This document shows positions 1-6,166 of a stretch of DNA of 13,631 nucleotides, piece after piece (the first letter of the stretch is position 1; every line of letters begins with the position of its first letter). This DNA is from Symbiodinium natans (taxonomy: Eukaryota > Sar > Dinophyceae > Suessiales > Symbiodiniaceae), in assembly GCA_905221605.1 (NCBI GenBank), contig CAJNDS010002845.1, positions 1,094,713-1,108,343 on the forward strand. The letters run 5' to 3'. The notes under the pieces were generated by a model, which was not told the origin of the DNA, made no database searches, and saw only the letters and a list, made by a program, of their open reading frames with translations. The translations under genes were made by a program, and so were the position numbers.

Positions 1-120
1 ACGTGCTTGCTTTTGCGCAGGGTTTCCTTGGTGTCGCGGTGGAGAAATGGAGAAGTGGCCCATGTTGTGGTTTCTTGCTCTCCGGAAAAAGACTTCCAAA
101 GCCGAGCGAGTAACCTCTGA
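1..120 (+). CDS. 3' end of a protein-coding gene, cut by the left edge
   Basis: The frame beginning at base 1 is open and ends in TGA at 118-120. Its C-terminal part reads VSLVSRWRNGEVAHVVV and then a short polar tail, which looks like ordinary protein (alternating hydrophobic and charged residues). A likely acceptor, a T-rich stretch ending in GCGCAG at about 15-20, suggests the terminal exon begins near base 21. I do not recognise the family. The other two frames here also stay open for a while, so frame choice rests on residue composition alone. It is followed by more than 500 bases with no convincing exon, which fits a gene end. Confidence 0.4.
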   Translation, partial: TCLLLRRVSLVSRWRNGEVAHVVVSCSPEKDFQSRASNL

Positions 121-660
121 GGCTTCTCAGCGTGCGGGTCGAAGGCGGTCTTCAGTGGGGTGCCAATGGAATGTGGGGTGGGGTGGGGTTGGAGGGGAAC
201 TGAGGTTTTCATGGATGACGATGTGCAGCTTCATTTTCAGATAGGGCCCATGGGGTTCGAGGGCTTAGGGTCGCCCTCAGTCCGATGCAATCTTCAGGCA
301 ACTTAGCACGGGTACTCCCCAAAGACGTGCCGCGAAAGTTTGGCTGTCGGAACTTAATCACTTGTTGTGCAAGAATTCCTTGGCATGGCAGGTCAGTAAA
401 GCTTCTATTTTTATGAAGAGGTTGAGCCTTCTTGCAAAGATCCCGACCACCCCTAGCTGGACAGATCGGACATCCCAGGAAAGGCCAACTTGAAATCCAC
501 ACCGGGATGCACACACCTTGAAATTCTCAAACACGAAGGAAAGAGCCAAAAGTTATGCAAGACAGAGCTGTTGCGACGCTTTTGAAGCCATGGTATCAGA
601 CAGAAGACGTGTGAATGTAATACGATAAGGTCATTCAGCGGACTGCCCCGAAACCTGAAA
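121..660. other. 540 bases without a supported gene
   Basis: Probably 3' untranslated and intergenic sequence. Frames open on either strand (for example 209-514 minus) have residue compositions that do not resemble protein and no splice-site support. The one clear structure is the G-run cluster at 175-197, listed separately. Confidence 0.4.
175..197 (+). other. G-quadruplex motif
   Basis: Four runs of four G separated by loops of 1, 1 and 5 bases (GGGG-T-GGGG-T-GGGG-TTGGA-GGGG). This meets the usual G3+N1-7 rule with very short loops, so folding on the plus strand is likely in isolation. It lies just past the stop codon at 118-120, so a role in transcript ending is possible but is only inferred. 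Confidence 0.7.
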
Positions 661-670
661 TCCAGCCATC

Positions 671-913
671 ATGCAGCGGCTGCAACTGGGCGAACTGGCT
701 ACAGTCGAGGACTTTGACACGTGCCTCGGAGCAACGACTGAGGAGCGCAGTCAGCACGCTTTGCGGTTCGATTGTTCTGGAGGCCACTTGTCTTTGCTCG
801 GAAGTGGCGTGCGCAGCTACAAAATGCTGAGGTACAAAAACTTTCCGGCGCTCTTGCGTGACAAGGAGGCCTTCAGCCTCGAGATATGCGCCGAGCATGA
901 GCCGGTGCCTTGA
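671..913 (+). CDS. Candidate first exon, unrecognised protein
   Basis: ATG at 671 opens 80 codons to TGA at 911-913. The peptide begins MQRLQLGELATVEDFDTCLG and continues with a hydrophilic, mixed composition typical of soluble protein. The frame may leave the message earlier: GAG|GTACAA at about 830-832 would serve as a donor. A minus-strand frame (635-925) overlaps it fully but has a poorer composition. No domain recognised. It could be the N-terminus of the gene whose later exons follow to about 4.1 kb, but that linkage is inference. Confidence 0.4.
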   Translation: MQRLQLGELATVEDFDTCLGATTEERSQHALRFDCSGGHLSLLGSGVRSYKMLRYKNFPALLRDKEAFSLEICAEHEPVP

Positions 914-1047
914 CTTGTATAGCACGGGGGGAGGCGTTGAAACTGTTGGGTCTGGAGTGTAGACTCATGCACAACGCCCATCGAAACTGGCCAGGTCAGC
1001 GTTGACACGGGGATGTTTGTTCAAAAGCCCCTTGACCTTGGCTTTGA

Positions 1048-1236
1048 GTGCCCTTGAATTACGAGAGCTTCCTTCAGGATGTCCAGGACATTCTGGGAGC
1101 CGCGCAGGCCGAGGCTGAGGCCAAGGCAATCGCCGCGAAACTTGCGGCCCGCCTGGGGAAAAAAGGCTCCGAAGGCAATAGCAAGGAATCTCAGGGGCGC
1201 TGGAAATTCGGGGGAGTTGCATTTCCAAAAAGTTAA
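1048..1236 (+). CDS. Candidate exon with an Ala/Lys-rich helix
   Basis: This frame opens after a TGA at 1045-1047 and ends in TAA at 1234-1236. The first residues are GTG-encoded, so a splice acceptor rather than a start codon is likely. Residues 4-43 form an amphipathic helix: NYESFLQDVQDILGAAQAEA followed by several EAKAIAAKLAARL-type turns. The last third is low-complexity and may be intron, since AAG|GCAATA near 1170 could be a GC-type donor. Family not recognised. Confidence 0.4.
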   Translation: MPLNYESFLQDVQDILGAAQAEAEAKAIAAKLAARLGKKGSEGNSKESQGRWKFGGVAFPKS

Positions 1237-1379
1237 TTGATGGTAGGGGCTGCCCAAATCATTAGGCGGTTTCTGCGCTGAATTAGGCCAGAATTAGGCG
1301 TCATCAATCCACCATGTTGTTTTCCGGACGACGGCCGAGGTCTAAGTGTGGCTACCTAAACTGACCTAAACTGACCTAA
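1237..1379. repeat. Short direct repeats in a probable intron
   Basis: ATTAGGC occurs three times (1261, 1282, 1293), and ACCTAAACTG is repeated three times without change at 1354-1383. The second array ends directly at the open frame starting at 1380. Its TAA codons close that frame, so the array lies outside the coding sequence. The CTAAACTGAC junctions resemble branch-point sequences, which would be sensible just upstream of an acceptor. Confidence 0.5.
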
Positions 1380-1610
1380 ACTGATGAGGTGACGCTTCAC
1401 GCGGACAGCATCGCGGTGACCTTCGAGGGTTCGGCGCTTCTGCTCCGGCTGCACAGGGATTGCTTGAACAGCGTCCAGAGCTTCGCATTGCCAGCACGCA
1501 TCGTGTCGTTGGTGCTGGTGCAACAGCCCTACACCAGCATCTTTGCTGATCATAGGCATCTGCTGGACACACCCCATGTCCCACTAGAATGGATTCGCCA
1601 TGGCAGCTGA
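1380..1610 (+). CDS. Candidate exon, beta-rich, unrecognised
   Basis: The frame is open from 1380, after TAA in the ACCTAAACTG array, to TGA at 1608-1610. It reads as good protein, with alternating hydrophobic strands such as SIAVTFEGSALLLRLHRDCL and ARIVSLVLVQQPYTSIFADH. The acceptor is probably GATGAG|GTGACG at about 1388. The next open frame (1614-1850) is in the same phase and separated only by the TGA, so either a very short intron removes it or the exon ends earlier, for example near 1555. No family recognised. Confidence 0.4.
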   Translation, partial: TDEVTLHADSIAVTFEGSALLLRLHRDCLNSVQSFALPARIVSLVLVQQPYTSIFADHRHLLDTPHVPLEWIRHGS

Positions 1611-1613
1611 GGC

Positions 1614-1850
1614 ATGGAAAGCGGGGAGGCGGTCTTGGTGAGCTTGCAGGGCGGGGGTCTGCACGCCATCCAGGCCTTTGGGAGGGAGAGAAAGCCCGAA
1701 GCATACCGAATCACAAGAGCACCAAGCGAACCCCCCGAGGTGTCCGGGGATGCACACTGCCGCACCCTGTGCCGGGCGCAGCTCAACAGCACGAAGCGGC
1801 CGTTCCTCAGTGCTGCTCTCATGGAGCAGGACGCTCGCAACGACGCATAG
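1614..1850 (+). CDS. Candidate exon, unrecognised
   Basis: Seventy-eight codons in the same frame as the preceding exon, ending at TAG 1848-1850. The start reads MESGEAVLVSLQGGGLHAIQ and the remainder is hydrophilic (charged, Pro-rich in the middle). It ends inside the first copy of a 20-bp tandem duplication, so the true exon probably leaves the genome frame near 1845. Two overlapping frames are also open; this one has the most protein-like composition. Confidence 0.4.
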   Translation: MESGEAVLVSLQGGGLHAIQAFGRERKPEAYRITRAPSEPPEVSGDAHCRTLCRAQLNSTKRPFLSAALMEQDARNDA

Positions 1851-1880
1851 AACCCAACACCGACGCATAGAACCCAACAC
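1841..1880 (+). repeat. Perfect 20-bp tandem duplication
   Basis: CGACGCATAGAACCCAACAC occurs twice with no spacer (1841-1860 and 1861-1880). The two copies are identical, suggesting recent slippage or duplication. The first copy spans the stop codon of the preceding candidate exon. Confidence 0.9.
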
Positions 1881-1941
1881 CTTTCCTGTCTCACAGACAA
1901 GTGAGCACATTCTCCAGTGACAATAACAGGACTCTGGCATC

Positions 1942-2040
1942 ATGGCACTGGTGCATCGAGCCGCCCGTGGTCACACCATGGGTTTCGTGGAGCTGATGGC
2001 GGTGCGGCTCAGGGAATCTGGCCCCGAGGACCCTGCATAG
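1942..2040 (+). CDS. Candidate exon, ankyrin-like segment
   Basis: Thirty-two codons from ATG 1942 to TAG 2038-2040. The core, LVHRAARGHTMGFVELMAVR, followed by LRESGPED, resembles the ankyrin pattern (LHxAAxxGHxxxVxLLLxxGAD) with an altered second helix. Ankyrin repeats bind protein partners and carry no enzyme activity. A second ankyrin-like segment lies in another frame at 2214-2342, which fits one repeat per exon. The resemblance is by eye and moderate; a chance match is possible. Confidence 0.35.
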   Translation: MALVHRAARGHTMGFVELMAVRLRESGPEDPA

Positions 2041-2161
2041 CTATCCGTAAGCCTCGCAAGGACAGGCGTGCTGCTTCCGGGTTACTGGCCTGCTTCGTCG
2101 GTTTCGCACGTTCCGCCAGACATATTCGTGCCAGCGTCAATGCCAAAGTGGGTGAATGTTC

Positions 2162-2181
2162 TGTGAGAATATGTGAGAATA
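2162..2181 (+). repeat. 10-bp tandem duplication
   Basis: TGTGAGAATA is repeated twice with no spacer in the probable intron between the two ankyrin-like segments. Confidence 0.8.
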
Positions 2182-2213
2182 TTTCTGTTTAGCAGCTAGT
2201 GTTGCCGCCCTGA

Positions 2214-2342
2214 AACATTTGCCAGGAAGTTGAGCCATTGTGGGTGGCACGGGGTCCGCACCCTCCACATGCTGCACATTGGCAGACTGCCCAACTGGGC
2301 CTTCTGGTAGCATCTGGAGGCCAGATTGACCCCAGATCTTGA
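2214..2342 (+). CDS. Candidate exon, ankyrin-like segment
   Basis: The frame is open from 2214 to TGA at 2340-2342. Acceptor TTTGCCAG at about 2217-2224 would start the exon at 2225 with EVEPLWVARG. The following HPPHAAHWQTAQLGLLVASG then GQID matches the ankyrin shape: a TPLHxAA-like turn, two short helices with LLVASG, and a GADI-like end. There is no ATG, so it would be missed by start-codon scanning. Domain call is tentative. Confidence 0.4.
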   Translation, partial: NICQEVEPLWVARGPHPPHAAHWQTAQLGLLVASGGQIDPRS

Positions 2343-2444
2343 GTGCGGCTGCTTGAGGTGTTGAACAGCTTTACGATGTCAAGCCCCCCAAGATTTCATG
2401 TCAAGTGCCCCTCGATGTGGTTGCTTCATCGATCTTGTGGGTTT

Positions 2445-2560
2445 AGGGCCCTTGGAATCCTGGAGGCTTCGAATTGGCAGAAGATTCCGAAGATTCTGCG
2501 GGACCCACATTACTGCAGACCGAAGATGCTGTGTGCACAGTGCTTCTTGACAACACGGTG
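2445..2560 (+). CDS. Candidate exon, acidic, unrecognised
   Basis: The best frame (through 2474) follows TAG at 2444-2446 and reads LAEDSEDSAGPTLLQTEDAV then CTVLLDNT. It ends at a consensus donor, ACG|GTGAGC, near 2559. The acceptor may be TTGGCAG at about 2473-2479. PTLL and VCTVLLDN could be a worn ankyrin helix pair, in line with the preceding segments. Beyond the donor the frame stays open to 2680 but loses protein-like character. Confidence 0.4.
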
Positions 2561-3054
2561 AGCCCAGTCAGCAGTACAAGCCATCTTGCGCACGGCAGCC
2601 GTTTTGAAGAGATTTTGAGGCACGGGTGTCGGGGTTCGGTGCTTCCAGTAGGCGAGCTCAGATGTCACTCAGTTCTTTGACAGCATCCACAAGCTTTATG
2701 AGCTCTGCAGGTGTAGCAAAGGAAAAGAGGTGAAAGGAGATGAAAAGAGACACAGACACAAGCAAAAAAATGAGGAGGCCTAGGTTTGGCAGGAAGAACT
2801 CCATGCCCACTCGAGAGGCTCAATGGTGGAATTGATGAGATGCGGTTCTTTCATGTGACTTCAGAAACGTAAGGGCTATCCAAATCAGGAAGTACAGAGC
2901 ACGCAAGACATCTCACTTCAGAACCTGAAGCCCGAAGGAAACCGCAGAAGCCTTGCAACACAAAAGTAACTGAGTTCCCGAACTCAGGCAGAGCTTAGCT
3001 TTTGAACATCTTGCATGTTGGCAAAGTCCTCATCCCAACTCGACACTCAGGTTT
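2561..3054. other. About 490 bases without a supported exon
   Basis: Probably intron or intergenic. It includes a purine-rich tract at about 2717-2785 (repeated GAAAAGAG/GAAAGGAG forms, then A-rich). No frame combines protein-like composition with splice borders. Confidence 0.35.
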
Positions 3055-3130
3055 TGCATGGAGTCGGTGGTGCGCCTGGACAACTGGCTGCTGCCCAGAG
3101 GTCGGGGCCAAGGGAGTATAGTAGCTCATA
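3055..3130 (+). CDS. Weak candidate exon
   Basis: After CAG|GTTTTG near 3050 two frames are open and plausible: one reads MESVVRLDNWLLPRGRGQG, the other VLHGVGGAPGQLAAAQRSGP. I cannot choose between them and neither is recognised. Following sequence to about 3,640 has no convincing exon. Confidence 0.2.
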
Positions 3131-3661
3131 GTAGAACGTTGCAAGTGTGCAAATGTTTCCGTATGTTTGTGTTTTCTATGTTGGGTGTCGGCATAGTTTT
3201 AAGGGGCGATGTCCGGGAGATTTCGGGCTCTGAGGCGAGGTCTTGTGCTGCTCAGCGCACGCGGGCGGCCTCGAGGTTGCATTGACACACTCTTCCGGAG
3301 GCGCGCTGCTCTTCAAGTTGGTGGCCTGGCCGTATGGAAAGCTGTTGCCCTTTTCGCCCTTTTCTTTAAGATGTACGGATGTCTATATAGAGATGTTTAG
3401 AGTTTAGAGGGCTTTGCAGCACCTCGGGGTGCAGGCGTAGTGCACTCAAGTCGCTGTTTGTCGGCTCCAAGTACTTCCTGAGAACAGCTTTGACACCCCG
3501 CCCTTCTCTTCGCCACTTCTCGCCTCCACGCAACTAGCGTTGCAGCGCACCTGCACGAATAGGCAAAATAGTACGTGGAGAGAGTTACGCTTTGTTTAAT
3601 TTGTTTGGGGGGTCTCTGCTGAACAGTTGAGGTGCTGCATTCAGCATGTCCTCTTCTTCAG
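3131..3661. other. About 530 bases without a supported exon
   Basis: Low-quality open frames only (for example 3209-3400 plus, Arg/Leu-rich). Contains a short TTTAGAG tandem near 3400 and T/G-rich sequence leading to the acceptor at 3661. Probably intron. Confidence 0.35.
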
Positions 3662-3826
3662 GATGCCTCCATCATTCCAGGGGCTGCTGCTTGTGCAGCG
3701 GCACGAGAGCAGCTCCGAATCTTCAAGGTGGCTCCGGATCGCAGCTACTTCGTGCTGGTGGATGGAAGTGATCGTAGCGACTTGGCGCCGACCTTCAGCC
3801 TTTGCGTCCTTGTGTTCAAGTCGTGA
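3662..3826 (+). CDS. Candidate exon with a strong acceptor
   Basis: The acceptor TGTCCTCTTCTTCAG|G is one of the best in the window. In the open frame it starts exactly on a codon, DASIIPGAAACAAAREQLRI, then FKVAPDRSYFVLVDGSDRSD and a hydrophobic end (SLCVLVF) to TGA at 3824-3826. The pattern is helix then two beta strands. A donor may lie at CAA|GTCGTG just before the stop. The next frame in the same phase continues to 4132. Family not recognised. Confidence 0.5.
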   Translation, partial: DASIIPGAAACAAAREQLRIFKVAPDRSYFVLVDGSDRSDLAPTFSLCVLVFKS

Positions 3827-3871
3827 CAATCGGAGTCAGTACAAACACGTTGTTGCTGCTCAGGTGGGGCG

Positions 3872-4132
3872 GTCGTGTTCCTGTGCCCCGGACCAAACCC
3901 CAAAAGCTCGCGCTCACCCACGGCCACAGTATGTACAGAGCCTGTGGAAGCTGTGCAGTTACTACCTTCCTCCCTTTTGCTTCGCACACGTGAAGGCATC
4001 CAACGGTGCACTCTGAACATGTCTGCGAAAGTCGAGGGAGTGAAGCGTGAGCTCATTTCCAGGGACTTAATGCCTCTCGGGATGGATCCCCAGGCATTGC
4101 TGAAGATGCTCGATATGCAGGGGGAGGACTAG
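3872..4132 (+). CDS. Candidate terminal exon(s), frame uncertain
   Basis: A pyrimidine-rich acceptor, TTGCTGCTCAG|G at about 3852-3862, precedes two credible frames. One gives WGGRVPVPRTKPQKLALTHG and runs to about 3993. The other runs on to TAG at 4130-4132 and ends with NMSAKVEGVKRELISRDLMP then LGMDPQALLKMLDMQ, a clear amphipathic helix. The last 38 codons (from ATG 4019) are the most convincing and may be a C-terminus. The A-rich sequence after the stop suits a 3' untranslated region. No family recognised. Confidence 0.4.
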   Translation, partial: VVFLCPGPNPKSSRSPTATVCTEPVEAVQLLPSSLLLRTREGIQRCTLNMSAKVEGVKRELISRDLMPLGMDPQALLKMLDMQGED

Positions 4133-4425
4133 AAAAAGACACACACAATGCTCTGTTACAAAGCCTTTGCTTGAGTCTACACTGTTTTGCAGCCCCCGAA
4201 ATTGTCCAATGAACGCCTGCGAGTAAAGTAGCCCTCTCATAACCAGATTTAAAATTTAGGCCATGTCTGCCTGCAGCAAGCCCAATTCTAAAACAACAGC
4301 CGACATCAGTGAGGATTCTGGCACAAATAACGTGTAAGCTGCTATTGCTGTCACGGTGGCGGTAGTTGCTCAGGACTCAGTCATGGCGTCAAGAACCGAA
4401 TCGGAGAGCCATTTGGGTCCCCCAG
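4133..4425. other. No supported exon
   Basis: AT-richer sequence between a probable gene end at 4132 and the exon at 4426. Likely 3' untranslated, intergenic or intron. No notable repeats seen. Confidence 0.3.
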
Positions 4426-4498
4426 ATTGAAAGCATGACACGGAAGAGACGAAAAATGCTGGAAGGGACCGACGAAAGCCCTGAGTCTCAAGTTCAAG
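4426..4498 (+). CDS. 73-nt internal exon with a basic cluster
   Basis: Bordered by CCCCCAG| at 4425 and AAG|GTGATA at 4499, both good consensus. The frame reads IESMTRKRRKMLEGTDESPE then SQVQ plus one base, so the exon leaves in phase 1. TRKRRK resembles a nuclear-localisation or RNA-contact patch, and the tail is acidic and Ser-rich. No neighbour exon can be joined with confidence. Family not recognised. Confidence 0.5.
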
Positions 4499-4683
4499 GT
4501 GATACAAGATGTTGCTACCAGTCGCATCTCACGAGAACACAAGCATGCCCTTGTAAACCCTCGAAGTGAGCACCTCGCCTCCCCTCTACCTCTGCCATCC
4601 AAAGCCTCAAAGCTCCGCCTTACACAAATTATCTCGGAGCACTTGAGGGCTCAAGAAGCCGATTCAGAGACCCCCAGAAGGCC

Positions 4684-4736
4684 CTTTTTCCCTCTCTCCC
4701 TTTCCCCCCCCCCCCAATTTTTGCTCTCTCCCTCAA
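4684..4736 (+). other. Polypyrimidine tract with a 12-C run
   Basis: Almost pure C/T, including twelve consecutive C at 4704-4715. It could serve as the pyrimidine tract of an acceptor for the coding stretch at 4744, although the first AG downstream (in ATGAAAG) would fall inside that stretch. The homopolymer is also a likely site of sequencing or slippage length error. Confidence 0.6.
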
Positions 4737-4743
4737 CCGGGCC

Positions 4744-4899
4744 ATGAAAGAGCGGCGCTGCCGCGTGCGCTTGGGGAGTGATGGGGCTGCTCACGGTGCC
4801 AGTGAACGAGGACTTCAGAACCACTCTCCCGACTCAAGTCTAGGAGTTCGCCCAGTGAGAGGTCCAACTGGAGAGCTGTCTCTTCACAGCAGTCAATAG
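4744..4899 (+). CDS. Small open frame, unrecognised
   Basis: ATG at 4744 opens 51 codons to TAG 4897-4899. It starts MKERRCRVRLGSDGAAHGAS and is hydrophilic and Ser/Gly-rich throughout, more like a disordered region than a folded domain. It follows the polypyrimidine tract. No motif is present, and a minus-strand frame (4733-4972) overlaps. Confidence 0.3.
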   Translation: MKERRCRVRLGSDGAAHGASERGLQNHSPDSSLGVRPVRGPTGELSLHSSQ

Positions 4900-5079
4900 A
4901 CATCAAAGACATGTCAAGACATCCCCAAGACTTTAAGACCCGCGGACTCCAAACTTTGAGCTGCGCCCTCATCCAGTCCTCCTACAGCCCAAGGCTGTGC
5001 AAGGTGATTCGAGGATGTTGTGCGCGAGAAACTCCCCGTTCAACCCGCGAACCACCTCCACCAAACACACAAACACAAG

Positions 5080-5184
5080 GAGATCATGGGCCAAGCGACC
5101 TGGCAAGCTGTGCTGCAACACGCGCTTCAGCGCCGGGAGGCTCCGGTTGGCATTGCGAGCGGCACGAAACCGGGATCCTCTTAA
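5080..5184 (+). CDS. Candidate exon, helical, unrecognised
   Basis: After ACACAAG| at 5079 the frame reads EIMGQATWQAVLQHALQRRE then APVGIASG and ends at TAA 5182-5184. The first 20 residues are a convincing amphipathic helix, clearly better than the two longer overlapping frames, which are Arg/Pro-rich. It may start at ATG 5086 or be an internal exon. The helix with a central W-Q-A-V-L is compatible with, but does not prove, a relation to the helical-repeat gene downstream. Confidence 0.35.
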   Translation, partial: EIMGQATWQAVLQHALQRREAPVGIASGTKPGSS

Positions 5185-5541
5185 AAACCTTCCCAAGAGA
5201 TATGCGAAGCCAGTAGTACGTCAGGGATACAAAGCCAGTTTGAGGCCGCCGGGGGAGGGGGGGGGGGGCTGGTTGGGAGCATAGATGCTTAAGCCTGGGC
5301 CAGCGAGAGGTCATGGACGAAGTCAACGCGGTTACCTCGCTGCACCGTGCTGCAAAACTCTATCGAGAGGAGAGGCGAAGCAAAGCCTTTGGTGATTAGG
5401 GTTTGATGCCCCATTTTCAGACGGTTCTTGAGAGAGTTCAACCTGAAAAGCAGAGCGGCCTCTGTCTTCTGCCCACACTGGACCTTACAAGGGACTGTGA
5501 AGCAAGACTTGAGAAAAGCTTCGGAGCGGCAAGACTCAGGA
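5185..5541. other. About 350 bases without a supported exon
   Basis: Probably intron. It includes a G5-A-G12 run at 5251-5268. Frames on both strands (for example 5289-5612 minus, 5428-5643 plus) have no splice support or recognisable motif. Confidence 0.35.
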
Positions 5542-5612
5542 TCTAACATGCAAGCACTCGTGCGGGAGCCACTCACGGTTCTAGCATGCAAGCACTCCGG
5601 TGCGGGAGCCAC
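5542..5612 (+). repeat. Imperfect direct repeat, about 31 bp
   Basis: TCTAACATGCAAGCACTC (5542-5559) continues as GTGCGGGAGCCAC. A second copy begins at 5580 as TCTAGCATGCAAGCACTC with two extra bases (CG) before GTGCGGGAGCCAC, ending at 5612. One substitution and one 2-bp indel separate the copies, which start 38 bases apart. Each core contains the palindrome GCATGC or a variant of it. Confidence 0.85.
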
Positions 5613-5639
5613 CCCGGCACGTCGGTCTCCAGGCTTTTT

Positions 5640-5938
5640 CTGATGGGAATCGTAGAAGAATCGACCCAGCTCACTCCAGGAGGATGCTGGACGTACGCCA
5701 CTTCACCTGGTGCATCACCACGCAGGTGCCCGGACGCTTTCGATTGGTAGTCTGCAATCTTCTTCGCAACCCCGCCCTGCACCGAAAAGATCTGGAGAGG
5801 GCATGTGTACTCGTGTATCTGGAGTGCCGAGCAGAACACATTCCACCCCCAAAACGCAAGCTCTATCGTGAGGTCCATTTGTTCCCCCCCCCTTTGCGAA
5901 ACGCCCCGTACCTACTCAAGATAAGCCCCCTCTAAGAC
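5640..5938 (+). CDS. Weak candidate exon(s)
   Basis: The plus frame ending at TAA 5933-5935 contains RRMLDVRHFTWCITTQ directly before CAG|GTGCCC, a good donor at about 5726. The piece HFTWCITT faintly resembles the W-A-x-A-T motif of the downstream repeats. Beyond it the frame stays open but is Arg/Pro-rich. A minus frame (5573-5878) is also open and composition alone does not exclude it. Confidence is limited to the short stretch at about 5650-5725. Confidence 0.25.
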
Positions 5939-6166
5939 CGTGCCGCTCTCGGCAGTCAAAATCATCAAGCCGGCTATGCGCTCTCATTTCGTGAGTTCCA
6001 TGGCCTCCATATTGCCTGTATCGGTGTTTGCATCAACCAAGGTTTTCTGTGTCTCCTCGAGCTCACAGAGCACTTCGCCGTAAAATGCCGACCCCAGCAA
6101 ATTGCCAATGCCCTTTGGGCTTTTGCAGCTTCCTGGCAGCGTGGCATCCTAGACTCAGATGGTTAG
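5936..6166 (+). CDS. OPR-like exon 1 (IANALWAFA)
   Basis: The frame lacks an ATG and is open from 5936 to TAG 6164-6166. It contains HFAVKCRPQQIANALWAFAA then SWQRGILDSDG, the best early instance of the repeat. The donor GATG|GTTAGG at 6162 would remove the stop. The acceptor could be ACCAAG| near 6040; upstream residues (LSFREFHGLHIACIGV) are also protein-like and may belong to the exon. Known family members place this helix pair in an RNA-binding solenoid. Confidence 0.6.
   Translation, partial: DRAALGSQNHQAGYALSFREFHGLHIACIGVCINQGFLCLLELTEHFAVKCRPQQIANALWAFAASWQRGILDSDG

Noticed and set aside
5251-5268. Homopolymer runs (G12 at 5257, C12 at 4704, G10 at 10215, C9 at 5884)
   Set aside because: Common slippage tracts in intron or intergenic DNA; noted mainly as places where read errors may occur.
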